Shown: positions 9,318 through 19,206, numbered from the stretch's first letter. The stretch: 64,000 nucleotides of DNA from Actinomycetaceae bacterium (GCA_030532245.1 JAUNLN010000002.1:62001-126000); one strand, 5' to 3'. Program-made: numbers and translations. The notes: a model not told the origin generated them from the sequence alone.

Positions 9318-10087
9318 CGCGACTCCCCGCGAGGAATGCGCCTAGCGACAATATCGTGGGCTCCACGGCCCTCCTCACGGCCGCGCTCCTCAAACCGCGT
9401 AAGCACACGCTCACTAAAACGCGGGGCGAAACCACCGCGCTCTGGCTCCGGATCCTCCGGGTCAGGTCGCTCACCAGCATGCACGTTTTCGAAGAACTCG
9501 CTGCCCTCAATCACGTCGCGCATCTGCCACGCGTAGTTATCCCAATCGGTCGCGAGCCGCCAAACGCCTCCGTCAATGAGCAAATCCGCAACCGTCGGCG
9601 CGAACTTGTTGCTCACGAGCCTGCGCTTGTGGTGGCGCGACTTCCTCCACGGATCCGGGAAGAACGTCCACACCTCCAGTGCGCACTCCTTCGGCATCAT
9701 GATCGGCAGTGCCTGCGCGGCATCCACCTCCACGAAGCGAACGTTCGTGACGCCCTGATCGACCGCGCGGGAGATCCCCTTTGCGATTCCCTGCGTCCAG
9801 ACCTCAATACCGAGCATGTTCACGTCGGGGTGGGCCTTCGCGTAACTCACAATCTGCTCGCCATTACCCGTGCCGATCTCGATAATGAGGGGCGCCTTGC
9901 GTCCGAACATCTCTTCAGGGTCGAAACGGAAGTCTGGCGCAACCGTCGTGTAGCCGCCGTCGCGCCGTACCTCAACCAGGTAGTCGCTCGCGTGCTCGTC
10001 CCAAGTGCGTTGCATCGACGCGTGAATCACGCGCCCCCTGCGGGTAAACGACTTGGTGCGCGCCATGTACGGCGTGTCTGCACTCAC
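9314..10087 (-). CDS. trmB: tRNA (guanine-N7-)-methyltransferase TrmB
   Basis: The 257-residue Rossmann methyltransferase shows the SAM-binding IEIGTGNG motif (about 69-77) and the TrmB signature [14 protein letters not shown] that contacts tRNA. It makes m7G46 in the variable loop of tRNAs. Its GTG start overlaps the lepA stop codon by four bases, and hemW overlaps its own end in the same way, so the three are one translationally coupled unit. An internal ATG seven codons later is an alternative start. Confidence 0.95.
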   Translation of the reverse strand: MSADTPYMARTKSFTRRGRVIHASMQRTWDEHASDYLVEVRRDGGYTTVAPDFRFDPEEMFGRKAPLIIEIGTGNGEQIVSYAKAHPDVNMLGIEVWTQGIAKGISRAVDQGVTNVRFVEVDAAQALPIMMPKECALEVWTFFPDPWRKSRHHKRRLVSNKFAPTVADLLIDGGVWRLATDWDNYAWQMRDVIEGSEFFENVHAGERPDPEDPEPERGGFAPRFSERVLTRFEERGREEGRGAHDIVARRIPRGESR

Positions 10088-11940
10088 TTCTTACCCGCCG
10101 GAGCCTCGGAAGTCAGGGCCGAAATGAACGCCTCTTGCGGCACATCCACGCGACCGATCGACTTCATGCGCTTCTTGCCTTCCTTCTGCTTCTCCAGCAA
10201 CTTGCGCTTACGCGAAATATCGCCGCCGTAGCACTTAGCCAGCATGTCTTTACGCAAAGCCTTAATGGTTTCGCGGGCGATCACGCGCGAGCCGATCGCT
10301 GCCTGCACGGGCACCTCAAACTGCTGCCTCGGGATGAGTTCCTTCAGCTTCTTCGTAAGTTTCAAACCGTAGGAGTACGCGGCATCGCGGTGCACGATCG
10401 CGGAGAACGCGTCGACCTGCTCGCCGTTTAGCAAGATATCGACACGAACGAGGTCGGCTGCCGCCTGGCCCGCCGACTCGTAGTCAAGGGAAGCGTAACC
10501 GCGCGTACGAGACTTCAGCGAGTCGAAGAAGTCGAACACGATTTCAGCCAGAGGCAGGGTGTAGTGAAGCTCCACGCGATCCTCAGACAGGTACTCCATG
10601 CCGCCCATCGTGCCGCGACGGTTCTGACACAGTTCCATGACCGATCCGACGTATTCGGTTGGCGTTAGGATCGTCGCGCGAACAACGGGTTCACGCACCT
10701 CTTTAATCTTGCCGTCGGGGTATTCGGACGGGTTGGTGACCACAATTTCGGTGCCGTCTTCAGCCGTGACTTCGTAGATTACGTTCGGCGCGGTCGCAAT
10801 GAGATCGAGGTTGAACTCGCGCTCGAGGCGTTCACGCACAATCTCCAGGTGGAGCAAACCAAGGAATCCGCAGCGGAAACCAAAACCGAGCGCCGCCGAC
10901 GATTCGGGTTCGAAAGTAAGCGCAGCGTCATTTAGCTGAAGCTTCTCTAGCGCCTCACGCAGGTTCGTAAAATCGGAGCCGTCAATCGGGTAGATACCCG
11001 AATAAACCATCGGCTTCGCTTCCTCATATCCGGCGAGCGGAGTGTCGGCGCCGCGAACCACCGTGGTGACCGTATCGCCCACCTTCGACTGGCGCACGTC
11101 CTTCACACCAGTGATCACATAACCCACCTCGCCGACAGCAAGCCCCTTCGTCGGCACAGGTTCAGGCGAAATAACGCCGATCTCAAGCACCTCATGGTCG
11201 GTGCCCGTCGACATCATTCGGATCTTCTCATGAGGCGCGAGCGAACCGTCAACCATTCGCACGTACGTCACAACACCGCGGTACGTGTCGTACACGGAGT
11301 CGAAAATCATTGCGCGAGCCGGCTTCTCCGCCTCACCCACCGGAGGTGGAACCTGGTCGACGATCGCGTTCATCAGCTCAGCTACGCCCTCACCCGTCTT
11401 GCCGGAGACGCGGAAAATCTCGCTCTCATCCACACCTAGCAGGCCAGCGATCTCAGCCGCATACTTCTCCGGCTGAGCGGAGGGAAGGTCAATCTTGTTC
11501 AGCACCGGGATAATCGTGAGGTCGTTACCAAGTGCCATGTAAAGGTTCGCAAGCGTCTGAGCCTCAATGCCCTGCGCCGCATCGACGAGGAGAACCGCGC
11601 CCTCACATGCCGCGAGCGAACGCGAAACCTCATAGGAGAAGTCGACGTGGCCAGGCGTGTCGATCATGTTTAGCGCGTACGGCTCGCCATCAACCTCCCA
11701 CGGGATGCGAACAGCCTGGGACTTGATCGTAATTCCACGCTCGCGCTCGATGTCTAGGCGATCGAGGTACTGATCGCGCATCACGCGCTGCTCGACGATA
11801 CCGCTGTTTTGCAACATGCGGTCGGCGAGCGTCGACTTGCCATGATCGATGTGCGCAATGATGCAGAAATTGCGGATGCGCGACGGGTCAGTTTTGACCG
11901 GCTCAATCAAATTCATTTGGGCTTGCGAGAGTGTGGCCAC
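10084..11940 (-). CDS. lepA: Elongation factor 4 (LepA), back-translocating GTPase
   Basis: This is a full-length LepA of 618 residues. It has the GTPase G1 motif AHIDHGKST near residue 29, DTPGHVDF and NKIDLP motifs, EF-G-like domains II, III and V, and the LepA-specific C-terminal domain ending in a basic [14 protein letters not shown] stretch. EF4 binds ribosomes and influences initiation and elongation under stress. The GTG at 11940 has AGGTCCGG upstream; an ATG eight codons later is possible. It is the first gene of the lepA-trmB-hemW unit. A TTGACA hexamer on this strand at 12030-12035 may be part of its promoter, but no good -10 was found at normal spacing. Confidence 0.97.
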   Translation of the reverse strand: MATLSQAQMNLIEPVKTDPSRIRNFCIIAHIDHGKSTLADRMLQNSGIVEQRVMRDQYLDRLDIERERGITIKSQAVRIPWEVDGEPYALNMIDTPGHVDFSYEVSRSLAACEGAVLLVDAAQGIEAQTLANLYMALGNDLTIIPVLNKIDLPSAQPEKYAAEIAGLLGVDESEIFRVSGKTGEGVAELMNAIVDQVPPPVGEAEKPARAMIFDSVYDTYRGVVTYVRMVDGSLAPHEKIRMMSTGTDHEVLEIGVISPEPVPTKGLAVGEVGYVITGVKDVRQSKVGDTVTTVVRGADTPLAGYEEAKPMVYSGIYPIDGSDFTNLREALEKLQLNDAALTFEPESSAALGFGFRCGFLGLLHLEIVRERLEREFNLDLIATAPNVIYEVTAEDGTEIVVTNPSEYPDGKIKEVREPVVRATILTPTEYVGSVMELCQNRRGTMGGMEYLSEDRVELHYTLPLAEIVFDFFDSLKSRTRGYASLDYESAGQAAADLVRVDILLNGEQVDAFSAIVHRDAAYSYGLKLTKKLKELIPRQQFEVPVQAAIGSRVIARETIKALRKDMLAKCYGGDISRKRKLLEKQKEGKKRMKSIGRVDVPQEAFISALTSEAPAGKK

Positions 11941-12031
11941 CCGGACCTAACCTTTCCTACGTGCAGTTGCCTCGATTGTCCCACTATTACACGGCACTGC
12001 CGAATTGTGCAGTCGAGGTGTTACTCACCTG

Positions 12032-12871
12032 TCAATTATGGCGCGGCTTCAAAGGGCTGTCTTCCCTCCAGCGTTTCGCCGCCTCAAGTATTTTCACCTG
12101 ACGCTCCACGTACTGCCCCGTGGGCGTCACCGGAACGGGCGCCTCCAACTCCATTAGGGCTGCCGCACCCGGCTGGGCGAGCATCACCCAGTTTGCGTGA
12201 TTCAAAATCTTTGCCGAGGAGATGCTCGATTCCTCCGTCCAGATCGGGAGGTTGAGCACCTCCTTTTTCGCCTTCGGGGCGGTCGGCACGGTCGCGCCGA
12301 GCCGGCGTGCCCGCACCTCAATTATGGAAGGCAAGAGTTTCGTGCCCATCCATGCGATCACCAGCACGGCAACCAAAGCGCCTGCAATCATGCGGATCGT
12401 GCTCGCGGCGCCTCCTACCATGCCTCCCGTTGAGAAGAATGCCAGGAAACCGATGATGAAGGCCGAAATGAGGAACCACTGGCCGTGCGTATCGAACGTC
12501 CAGTTCAAATCGACGAGGCGTTGCAAAGTGGGATCGACCGGCGCTTCTTCCTCGTCTTCGTCCGTTTCCTCCACGAACGCGTCTTCAACTATCGAAAGTG
12601 CAGCCGCCATTGCGAACGCACGGTTGCCCCACGCCTCATACGCCTCGCCAGACTTCGATGCACGCCAACTTTCATAGTCGCGCCGCTCGAACGGAGTCAT
12701 CTGCGCAACAGCACCCTCAAAATCGGTGCGATACTGCTGCCCCATGTGCAAAATCGTTGCCGTATGCGGGTCGTTTCGAAGGCCAATTGGAGACGCGAGC
12801 GTAATCGCAGGCGTGTAGATCACCTTCATCGCCGAACGTACGGCAGACATCGAAATCAGGTGGTTCTCCAT
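12032..12871 (-). CDS. Unknown membrane protein with two transmembrane segments
   Basis: The 279-residue product is not recognised. From the ATG at 12871 (GGGAGG four bases upstream) it has a soluble N-terminal half with an acidic run (about 101-110), then two hydrophobic helices (about 131-149 and 160-176), then a basic, proline-containing C-terminal half of about 100 residues. It could be a membrane anchor with cytoplasmic domains. It is divergent from another unknown membrane protein 81 bp away, and both may be controlled from that shared gap. It ends 91 bp before the lepA start on the same strand. Codon use looks like that of its neighbours. Confidence 0.75.
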   Translation of the reverse strand: MENHLISMSAVRSAMKVIYTPAITLASPIGLRNDPHTATILHMGQQYRTDFEGAVAQMTPFERRDYESWRASKSGEAYEAWGNRAFAMAAALSIVEDAFVEETDEDEEEAPVDPTLQRLVDLNWTFDTHGQWFLISAFIIGFLAFFSTGGMVGGAASTIRMIAGALVAVLVIAWMGTKLLPSIIEVRARRLGATVPTAPKAKKEVLNLPIWTEESSISSAKILNHANWVMLAQPGAAALMELEAPVPVTPTGQYVERQVKILEAAKRWREDSPLKPRHN

Positions 12872-12952
12872 GCATCCTCCCAGCAACACGGCCTAAAATG
12901 CTTACAACACAAACAATGTAAACCATTTGGTGAACGGGAGTGCAAACCCAAG

Positions 12953-13657
12953 ATGGCAACGAACAATCGCCCCGAAGGATGGATCCACGACTGGGACTCA
13001 AGCAAGAGTTCGAGCGGACAATCGGGTCGCATTTACGACGCCCATCAAGGAGCTGACGGTTCTTTCAGCATCGATGAGGCACCCGAGCAGCCCGTTCGAG
13101 TGGAGCGCTTGAAGCAAAACCTTACGACGGTACCGGGCCGACTCCTTATTCGCCTCGCGTCTTTGAGCGCGGGCGTCACTACTTTGCTAGGAATCATCGG
13201 AGCCTCCAGTTTCGGCTCGTGGGGTTACTGGATTCCCATTATTCTTGGCGTTCTCGGCCTAGCAGTCACCGGGTTTTTTGCGTTCAGACGCAAGCAACTC
13301 CAAGACGCCATCCGCGTGTCTGGGCGAAAGAACGTGATCGGCGAGCAGACCGCGGTTGCCCGCCGCGGTGAACAGGGCGACCGACAAAGCGAGCTTCACG
13401 ACCTCGCCGCAAGAGAAGGCGAAAAAGTTAGGCGCGCTCGGGCGGAGTTCGAAAACCGCACCGCGAGGTTCTTCCCACGCATCGAAGCACTGCAGCGCGC
13501 TATGAAACAGATGATTAGTCCCAGCTACGACGCCGCGTGGCTAGAGATCGATATTCGCCCAACTCTTGCCGCGTTCATTGGCACCGTTTTGGTTATTCCG
13601 ATCGGAGGGTTCCTCATTGTGATGACCGCGTTCGCACTCCTACTTTCAGCCATGTAG
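12953..13657 (+). CDS. Unknown membrane protein, 234 residues
   Basis: From the ATG at 12953 (GGGAG about 12 bases upstream, a rather long spacing) the product starts MATNNRPEGW. It has a polar Ser-rich N-terminus, a hydrophobic hairpin (about 64-86 and 91-111), a charged Arg/Glu-rich region (about 112-195) likely to be helical, and a last hydrophobic segment (about 205-233) reaching the C-terminus. I do not recognise the family. The open frame extends further upstream, but that part overlaps the divergent neighbour and looks non-coding. Together with the 12032-12871 gene it forms a divergent pair of small unknown membrane proteins between lepA and rpsT. Confidence 0.75.
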   Translation: MATNNRPEGWIHDWDSSKSSSGQSGRIYDAHQGADGSFSIDEAPEQPVRVERLKQNLTTVPGRLLIRLASLSAGVTTLLGIIGASSFGSWGYWIPIILGVLGLAVTGFFAFRRKQLQDAIRVSGRKNVIGEQTAVARRGEQGDRQSELHDLAAREGEKVRRARAEFENRTARFFPRIEALQRAMKQMISPSYDAAWLEIDIRPTLAAFIGTVLVIPIGGFLIVMTAFALLLSAM

Positions 13658-13854
13658 AAACCGTGGCGTTCATCACCGCGGCGCCTCCTGGTAACCCTTG
13701 GTTTTGCCTGTAATCAGCTGGTAACATAGCTTTTTGGTTCGCCCTGGTCGGGGCGGATCAACGCTGAGCCATTCGCAATCGAGTGTCCCCCACTGGAGTC
13801 CAAGGCTCAGCAAGCCCTCACCGACCCTGTAATCGAAAAAGAGAGTGTAAAACT

Positions 13855-14118
13855 GTGGCAAACATTAAGTCCCAGATTAAGCGCAATAAGACCAACGAGA
13901 AGCGTCGCCAGCGTAACCAGGCCGTTAAGTCGGAACTGAAGACCTACGTTCGTCGCACTCGTGAAGCGATTGCTGCCGGTGACCGTGAGAAGGCAGACGA
14001 AGCTCTGCGTCTGGCTGGACGCAAGCTCGACAAGGCAGTCAGCAAGGGTGTTATTCACCGCAACCAGGCTGCTAACCGTCAGTCCAAGCTTGCAAAAGCT
14101 GTTGCGAAGATGGACTAA
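13855..14118 (+). CDS. rpsT: 30S ribosomal protein S20
   Basis: The 87-residue protein begins [20 protein letters not shown] after a GTG start and is rich in Lys/Arg, as S20 is. It binds 16S rRNA early in 30S assembly. The GTG at 13855 was chosen because S20 starts exactly there; an upstream ATG extension does not fit. Only a weak purine stretch (AAAGAGAG) lies about ten bases upstream. The 197-base region before it probably holds the promoter; the gene is followed by a strong terminator. Neighbouring holA on the opposite strand is the usual partner. Confidence 0.97.
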   Translation: MANIKSQIKRNKTNEKRRQRNQAVKSELKTYVRRTREAIAAGDREKADEALRLAGRKLDKAVSKGVIHRNQAANRQSKLAKAVAKMD

Positions 14119-14135
14119 CGCATAGACCAAAAAGG

Positions 14136-14162
14136 TGGAGGCCAAACGGCCTCCATTTTTTT
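14136..14162 (+). terminator. Bidirectional intrinsic terminator between rpsT and holA
   Basis: TGGAGGCC (14136-14143) and GGCCTCCA (14148-14155) form a perfect 8-bp stem around AAAC, followed by seven T's on the plus strand. On the minus strand the same stem is followed by CC then five T's, so it can end both the rpsT and the convergent holA transcripts. Confidence 0.9.
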
Positions 14163-14172
14163 ATGCCAAAAC

Positions 14173-15138
14173 TCAGCGGCCAGACACTGTGAGCACGAGT
14201 TTTTCTAGCGCAAACTCGGCGTCCATAGACTCGCCTTTAACCGCCGCATCGGCTTCAGCAACCGCCATAACCGACCTGCGGAGACGATCCTCGTTCCAAC
14301 CGCGTAGCTCTCTTCTTATCTTGTCGACCTGCCAGCTTTGCATACCAAGCTCTGAGGCCGGACGCGGCGGGCGAATCGAAACCTTCGCTACCTGGCGAAC
14401 CTTCATCGCAATGCCACCAACAAGAGCCGGAGCACTCGCTCCCGTTGCTAACGCGTGACGAAGCAACGTAAGAGCCTGGGCCGCATTGCCGGCAACCGCG
14501 GCGTCTGCCACCGCGAAGGCCGTCGCTTCCACTCGCCCAGCCTGATACTTGTGAACGTGTGCGCTCGTGATGGTCCCCTCAACGTCTTGCAACAGCTGAG
14601 AAGTCATCGCCATCAACTCGGCTAGATCCGAGCCGAGCGCATCCACGAGTGCCTGCACTGCCTCCGGCTCGATCCGCCGCTTTGCCCGGCGCACGTCTTC
14701 GCGCACGAAGTCGGCTTTTTGATTCGGGTATTTCAGCTCTTCAAAGACGAAAGTCGGCACCTTTGCTTTAGTCGCAGCGTTCAGCACCTTGCGACCAGCG
14801 TTACCCCCGTTATGGCGAAGAATCACCGTTGCATCCGGCTCAGGATGCTCAACGTACTGCGCCAGGTCGTCAAATAGTGGAGGCGAGCCCGCCTCCAGAT
14901 TCGGAATGTACACGAAGCGAGCCTCCCCAAACAGGCTCGGTGACGTGTATGTTGCTAGCTCACCCGCCTCGTATGAGCTCGCCTCGATGCGAACCATGTC
15001 CACCTCGGGATCCGCTTTCTTTGCAAGATCGCGAAGTTTAGAAACCGCGCGTTCGGCAAGTAGCGGTTCCTTCGACTTTATTAGCACAACGGGTGCAAGC
15101 TGCACGCTGTGCCACTGCGCGGATTGTCTTTGAGCCAT
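14173..15138 (-). CDS. holA: DNA polymerase III delta subunit
   Basis: The 321-residue protein matches HolA: a degenerate AAA+ N-terminal domain (no true Walker A), with segments PVVLIKSKEPLLAERA at the start, ILRHNGGNAGRKVL, and a C-terminal helical domain. It is the clamp-loader subunit that opens the beta clamp. I chose the ATG at 15138, since the longer frame adds a 67-residue N-terminus unlike the family. No clear ribosome site precedes it. In many Gram-positives the order is comEA-comEC-holA-rpsT; here an aldo/keto reductase on the other strand separates comEC from holA. Confidence 0.93.
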   Translation of the reverse strand: MAQRQSAQWHSVQLAPVVLIKSKEPLLAERAVSKLRDLAKKADPEVDMVRIEASSYEAGELATYTSPSLFGEARFVYIPNLEAGSPPLFDDLAQYVEHPEPDATVILRHNGGNAGRKVLNAATKAKVPTFVFEELKYPNQKADFVREDVRRAKRRIEPEAVQALVDALGSDLAELMAMTSQLLQDVEGTITSAHVHKYQAGRVEATAFAVADAAVAGNAAQALTLLRHALATGASAPALVGGIAMKVRQVAKVSIRPPRPASELGMQSWQVDKIRRELRGWNEDRLRRSVMAVAEADAAVKGESMDAEFALEKLVLTVSGR

Positions 15139-15266
15139 ACGTAAAGAGTGCCACAGGGTGCGGACATTATTCACCCTCGCAACAAACGCACTCGTGTTTG
15201 TCCCCCATTGCGGTATCGAATCTTGATGCACCGTCATAGAGTGGGAGGCGACGAAAGGGGCAATAA

Positions 15267-16100
15267 ATGGCTGATATTCCGATGCTTGCACTACTGGACG
15301 GTGGGCAGATTCCCGCGGCGGGTCTTGGCACCTGGACACACCGAGGCCGGGAGGGCGCGAAGCTCTTCACCAAGGCGATCGAAGATGGGCACAGGCTCAT
15401 TGACACAGCCATGCAGTATGGCAATGAGGCGGCCGTAGGCCAGGCTGTGAAAGACTCCACGGTTGCCCGCGAAGACATCTTTATCACCACAAAGATTGCA
15501 GGAGGCGACCAGGGTAAGGGAGCCACGAGGCTTGGACTTGAGGCGTCGCTGCGGCACCTGGACACGGACTACGTGGACCTCACTCTCATTCACTGGCCGA
15601 ATCCCTCACGCGGGCTCTACCTCGAGACTTGGGAGGAGCTCATTACCCTGAAGGAGGAGGGGCTGACCCACCACATTGGTGTGTCGAACTTCCTGCCTGA
15701 CCAGATTCTTGAGCTGGAGGAGACAACGGGCGTGCTTCCTGTTTTGAATCAGATTCAACTGAGTCCGATCATTGGGCAGGTCGAGTGGCGCCGGTTCCAC
15801 GATGAGAAGGGCATTATCACGGAGGCCTGGCGTCCGCTTGGGCCGAAGGAGAATCTGCTCGGCCAGATCCTCGTGCAAAATATTGCGCGAGATACCGGCA
15901 AGACGCCGGCTCAGGTAGTGATGCGCTGGGCGGTGCAGCACGGGATTCTTCCGATTGCCGTGTCGTCTAAGCCGGAGCGAAACCTCGAAAACATCCAGAT
16001 TTTCGATTTCGAGCTTAGCGATGCTCAGATGCTAGCGCTGGACCTCTTGGATACTGGAGAGCGGTTTGCTCTTGATCCGATGATCCACGAGGAGTGGTAG
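15267..16100 (+). CDS. Aldo/keto reductase (2,5-diketo-D-gluconate reductase-like)
   Basis: The 277-residue TIM-barrel protein has the AKR catalytic tetrad: D46 and Y51 in LIDTAMQYGNE, K76 in TTK and H109 in LIHWP. The NADPH-binding stretch SSKPERNLEN lies near the C-terminus. It should reduce small aldehydes or ketones with NADPH in the cytosol; the true substrate cannot be read from sequence. AAAGGGG lies seven bases before the ATG. Its last 69 bases overlap, in antisense, the 3' end of comEC. It splits the usual comEC-holA neighbourhood and reads the other way, which suggests a local insertion. Confidence 0.94.
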   Translation: MADIPMLALLDGGQIPAAGLGTWTHRGREGAKLFTKAIEDGHRLIDTAMQYGNEAAVGQAVKDSTVAREDIFITTKIAGGDQGKGATRLGLEASLRHLDTDYVDLTLIHWPNPSRGLYLETWEELITLKEEGLTHHIGVSNFLPDQILELEETTGVLPVLNQIQLSPIIGQVEWRRFHDEKGIITEAWRPLGPKENLLGQILVQNIARDTGKTPAQVVMRWAVQHGILPIAVSSKPERNLENIQIFDFELSDAQMLALDLLDTGERFALDPMIHEEW

Positions 16101-17552
16101 CAGATACCAGGCGACTACAAGCCCTGCGAGGACTTCGAGAACGAGGACGACCGCCAGGGCGTAGTGGCCGCTAATTTGTGATCCCGGGAGTGAGGCGAAG
16201 TATCTTGCCACTTGGGTGATGGCGTCCGCACACCAGGCGGCGCCCACTCCCGGATACTGGGCTAGCCCGAACTGTGCGAAGACTGCGGTGCTAAGGGCTA
16301 GCAGTGTCGTGGGCAAGATCAGGGGACTTAGCAGGGCGTTCGTTGGTACCGCGTAGGTTGCGATACTGCCGTTCATGTGGAGCAGCATGGGTGAGGCGGC
16401 GATCGTTGCCGCGAGCGGTATCACCGCGCTTACCAGCAGCCTCGATGCGAGGGTTTTCAGGCTTGGTTTTCTGATGCTGAACTTTGGTGCCCTGTAGATG
16501 GCTGAGACAACCAGCACCCCGGCCGTTGAGAACACTGAGAGTGTGAAGCCGGCTGAGAGCGCGAGGAATGGGTCGGTGATGATCCACGCGAGGGTGACGA
16601 GTGCAAGAGAGTTTAAGACTTGCCCGGATCTTCCTACGAGCTGCCCCCAACTGGGGATTGCGGCCATTGACACGGCTCGCAGAATCGAGGGTGTGGGGCC
16701 AACTATTGCGACCAAGGCGCCCACTAGCGCGGTGACGAAGACTACCTTGAGTCGGCCTCTTCCCGGCAGGAGCGCGTTGATCGTGCCGATGACGATTGCG
16801 AGGTGCATTCCCGAAATGGCGGTGAGGTGGCTCGTGCTGGTTTGAATCATTGCACTGCGGCTCTCGGGCGTGATGGCGGAGAAGTCTCCAATGCTCATGC
16901 CTGCGATGAGGCCCTGCTGGTCTCGCTCGTACCCAGCGAGCGCTTCGCTGAGGTTTTGCCGGAACTTCGCGCGCCATCCTTTTGCCGGGTGTACCTCTAC
17001 CCTCGTGGCTTTCATCGTTCCAAGCGTTGGAGGGGTGCCTCCCTGCACAAGCCTGCCTTCCAGCACGAGGGAGTCTCCCACTTCTGCATCGACCTTCTCG
17101 CCGATCAGCATCATGGTTGCTCCAGGGATCGATGCCCAGGTGATCCAGCTACCGGTGTCGAGTTCCCTAGAACCCCTTTGCACTTCCGCTCGGATCGTGC
17201 AGTGCAGGCTGCAGGCTTCGCGCGCCGGATGGTTCGCAAACGCGAGTCCATGCAGCGCCGCAGATAGGCCGGATACGGCTATCACGAGTGCGAGTAGTGT
17301 TGCTGCTACTCGAAATGATCCAACGTCGTAGCGTGCATGGCGTGCCCGCTTGTTCGACATCCACGCCCCGAGCAGTAAAGCAAGAAACAAAGCGGCGAGC
17401 ACAATGAGGAATAAGCCCTCGAGGGGCTTCTTGCTCATCATCCAGGCGAGTACGAATATCGCGGTAATCCAGGCCAGTGCCGCGGCCGGCAACCACCTAA
17501 GATCGAGAGGCGGCCGGTTCTTCGCCCCGCTCTTCGAACCTCCTACCCGCAC
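16032..17552 (-). CDS. comEC: ComEC/Rec2-type DNA uptake channel lacking the metallo-beta-lactamase domain
   Basis: The 506-residue polytopic membrane protein has two or three N-terminal helices, a DUF4131-like extracytoplasmic region with Cys residues (about 80-200), and the Competence domain with the signature SHLTAISGMHLAIVIG. It would form the channel for single-stranded DNA in natural transformation. Long ComEC proteins (B. subtilis about 776 residues) end in a metallo-beta-lactamase-like nuclease domain; this one stops after the membrane domain. The GTG at 17552 overlaps comEA by ten bases with AAGGA six bases upstream, indicating coupling. Its 3' end overlaps the convergent aldo/keto reductase by 69 bases. 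Confidence 0.92.
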   Translation of the reverse strand: MRVGGSKSGAKNRPPLDLRWLPAAALAWITAIFVLAWMMSKKPLEGLFLIVLAALFLALLLGAWMSNKRARHARYDVGSFRVAATLLALVIAVSGLSAALHGLAFANHPAREACSLHCTIRAEVQRGSRELDTGSWITWASIPGATMMLIGEKVDAEVGDSLVLEGRLVQGGTPPTLGTMKATRVEVHPAKGWRAKFRQNLSEALAGYERDQQGLIAGMSIGDFSAITPESRSAMIQTSTSHLTAISGMHLAIVIGTINALLPGRGRLKVVFVTALVGALVAIVGPTPSILRAVSMAAIPSWGQLVGRSGQVLNSLALVTLAWIITDPFLALSAGFTLSVFSTAGVLVVSAIYRAPKFSIRKPSLKTLASRLLVSAVIPLAATIAASPMLLHMNGSIATYAVPTNALLSPLILPTTLLALSTAVFAQFGLAQYPGVGAAWCADAITQVARYFASLPGSQISGHYALAVVLVLEVLAGLVVAWYLLPLLVDHRIKSKPLSSIQEVQR

Positions 17553-18283
17553 AGCTGATCCTTAAATCCCTCAAAAGTTTTAGGGCCGATCCCAGACACC
17601 ATCTTTACGTCTTCTGGTCTTGAGATACCGTTTTGCTCCCGGTACGCAATAATCCGGGCGGCAAGTGCCTCGCCGACGCCTGAGAGCTCCTGCAACGCCG
17701 CACTGTCTGCCGTAGCTAAATCCACGCACCCTCTTGCCGCGCTCGAACCGGAACTTGCCGGGCCGATCACTGCGGTCTCTGATTCACTTAGCACGTGGAT
17801 GTGCTGACCATCCGTTACGAGCTGGGCTAGATTCACAGAAGATAAATCTGCATCTTCGGTTAAGCCTCCCGCGGCAAGAACAGCGTCCATGCCGCGAGCA
17901 CCCGCCTTCACGGTTACGACCGACGGGTTTTGAACCGCTCCGGTTACCTGAACCGTGAGTTCACCGGGAACCGGAACCGCTGGGCCTTCAACTGTTTGCT
18001 GAGCCTCCCCTGGTAGGTCCGCACCTACCGTCGCCTCACTTTCTATTCGTTCTTTGAGTTCGCGCGTGCCATCTTCCAATATCACCTCATCTGTTTGATC
18101 ATTCATCGCCAGACGGAAAATCGAAAACGAAGCGAGCACAACCAGCGTTACCGCGAGCACGATCATGCCAACAGGTGAGGGAAGCACTCTTAGCATCGGT
18201 GTGGACTTTTTGGTGGCGGCGCGTTTCGTCGCACTATCAAAAGCCCTCTGGCGAAAGCCTCGAATCAGATTTGTCTGCTTCAT
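17543..18283 (-). CDS. comEA: Competence protein ComEA (DNA receptor)
   Basis: The 246-residue protein has a basic cytoplasmic N-terminus, one membrane helix (about 36-58), an SLBB-like domain (about 105-165) and a C-terminal helix-hairpin-helix DNA-binding domain (about 185-246), containing LSGVGEALAARIIAYRE and VSGIGPKTFEG. ComEA binds double-stranded DNA at the cell surface and hands it to ComEC, which follows with a ten-base overlap. Together they suggest at least a remnant capacity for DNA uptake. The promoter must lie in the 102 bp shared with the divergent proC. Confidence 0.95.
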   Translation of the reverse strand: MKQTNLIRGFRQRAFDSATKRAATKKSTPMLRVLPSPVGMIVLAVTLVVLASFSIFRLAMNDQTDEVILEDGTRELKERIESEATVGADLPGEAQQTVEGPAVPVPGELTVQVTGAVQNPSVVTVKAGARGMDAVLAAGGLTEDADLSSVNLAQLVTDGQHIHVLSESETAVIGPASSGSSAARGCVDLATADSAALQELSGVGEALAARIIAYREQNGISRPEDVKMVSGIGPKTFEGFKDQLCG

Positions 18284-18385
18284 GGCATCAGCTTTGCGGC
18301 AGGAGGCGAGTTTCGTTTTTGCCGGTTCGCCCGGCGTGGATAACCCCGTGGCGGCTAGGCTTGTGAATAACAGAGAGGAGACGCA

Positions 18386-19198
18386 ATGAAGGTTGGTTTT
18401 ATCGGCGCTGGAAACATGGTTGGCGCCATCGTTCGCGGGGCCGTGGCATCCGAGGGACTCCGCGCATCGGACATTTTCCTCACCGACAGATCGGGAACGT
18501 CAGCACCAAAACTCGCGGAAGAAGTAGGGGCAACGGCGCTCACTTCCAACAAGAAGCTAGCCAAAAACGCCGATGTCATCGTGCTCGGCGTCAAACCCTA
18601 CGCGGTTGAAAACGTGCTTAGCGAAATCTCTGAGGTACTTGCAGGCGGCGAGAAACTCGTCGTCTCCCTGGCTGCGGGCAAGCCCCTTGCTTCCCTGGAG
18701 AAAGCCGCAGGAGCGGACGTGCCAATCGTTCGCGTGATGCCCAACGTCAACGCTGCGGTCGGCGAATCCATGACCGGCATCGCACGCGGCAGCGTAGCCA
18801 CCGCGGATCACGTAACGATGGCGAAAAACATCATGGAGTCCGTTGGACGCTGCCTCGTGATCGAGGAGGCGGATTTCCCCGTATTCTCCGCTCTTGCTGG
18901 CGCCTCCCCCGCATGGATGTATCAGATCGTCGACGACTTCGCCCGCTCGGGCGTCAAGTACGGTCTCACAAAGAACCAGGCGGTTGCCATCGTCGCGCAG
19001 TCCATGCTCGGATCCGCGCAGATGATTCTCGACGAGGCGGCCGCGGGAGGGGCAGCGCCAGCAAACCTGATCGACCGGGTGACCTCACCTGGAGGCACTA
19101 CGATCGCCGGACTACTTGCAGCGCAGCAAGCAGGACTCGCCAAAGCTCTCGGCGCGGCCGTCGACGCCACTGTAGCTAGGGACGCCGAACTAGCGTAA
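18386..19198 (+). CDS. proC: Pyrroline-5-carboxylate reductase
   Basis: The 270-residue protein begins with the dinucleotide-binding motif GFIGAGNMVGAIVRG and ends with the P5CR dimerisation domain, containing DRVTSPGGTTIAGL, the family signature. It makes proline from pyrroline-5-carboxylate with NAD(P)H. AGAGGAG lies upstream of the ATG. It is convergent with the BCCT transporter gene eight bases away. Both relate to compatible solutes (proline, choline/betaine), although they are not in one operon. Confidence 0.96.
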   Translation: MKVGFIGAGNMVGAIVRGAVASEGLRASDIFLTDRSGTSAPKLAEEVGATALTSNKKLAKNADVIVLGVKPYAVENVLSEISEVLAGGEKLVVSLAAGKPLASLEKAAGADVPIVRVMPNVNAAVGESMTGIARGSVATADHVTMAKNIMESVGRCLVIEEADFPVFSALAGASPAWMYQIVDDFARSGVKYGLTKNQAVAIVAQSMLGSAQMILDEAAAGGAAPANLIDRVTSPGGTTIAGLLAAQQAGLAKALGAAVDATVARDAELA

Positions 19199-19206
19199 AC
19201 CCCCTG

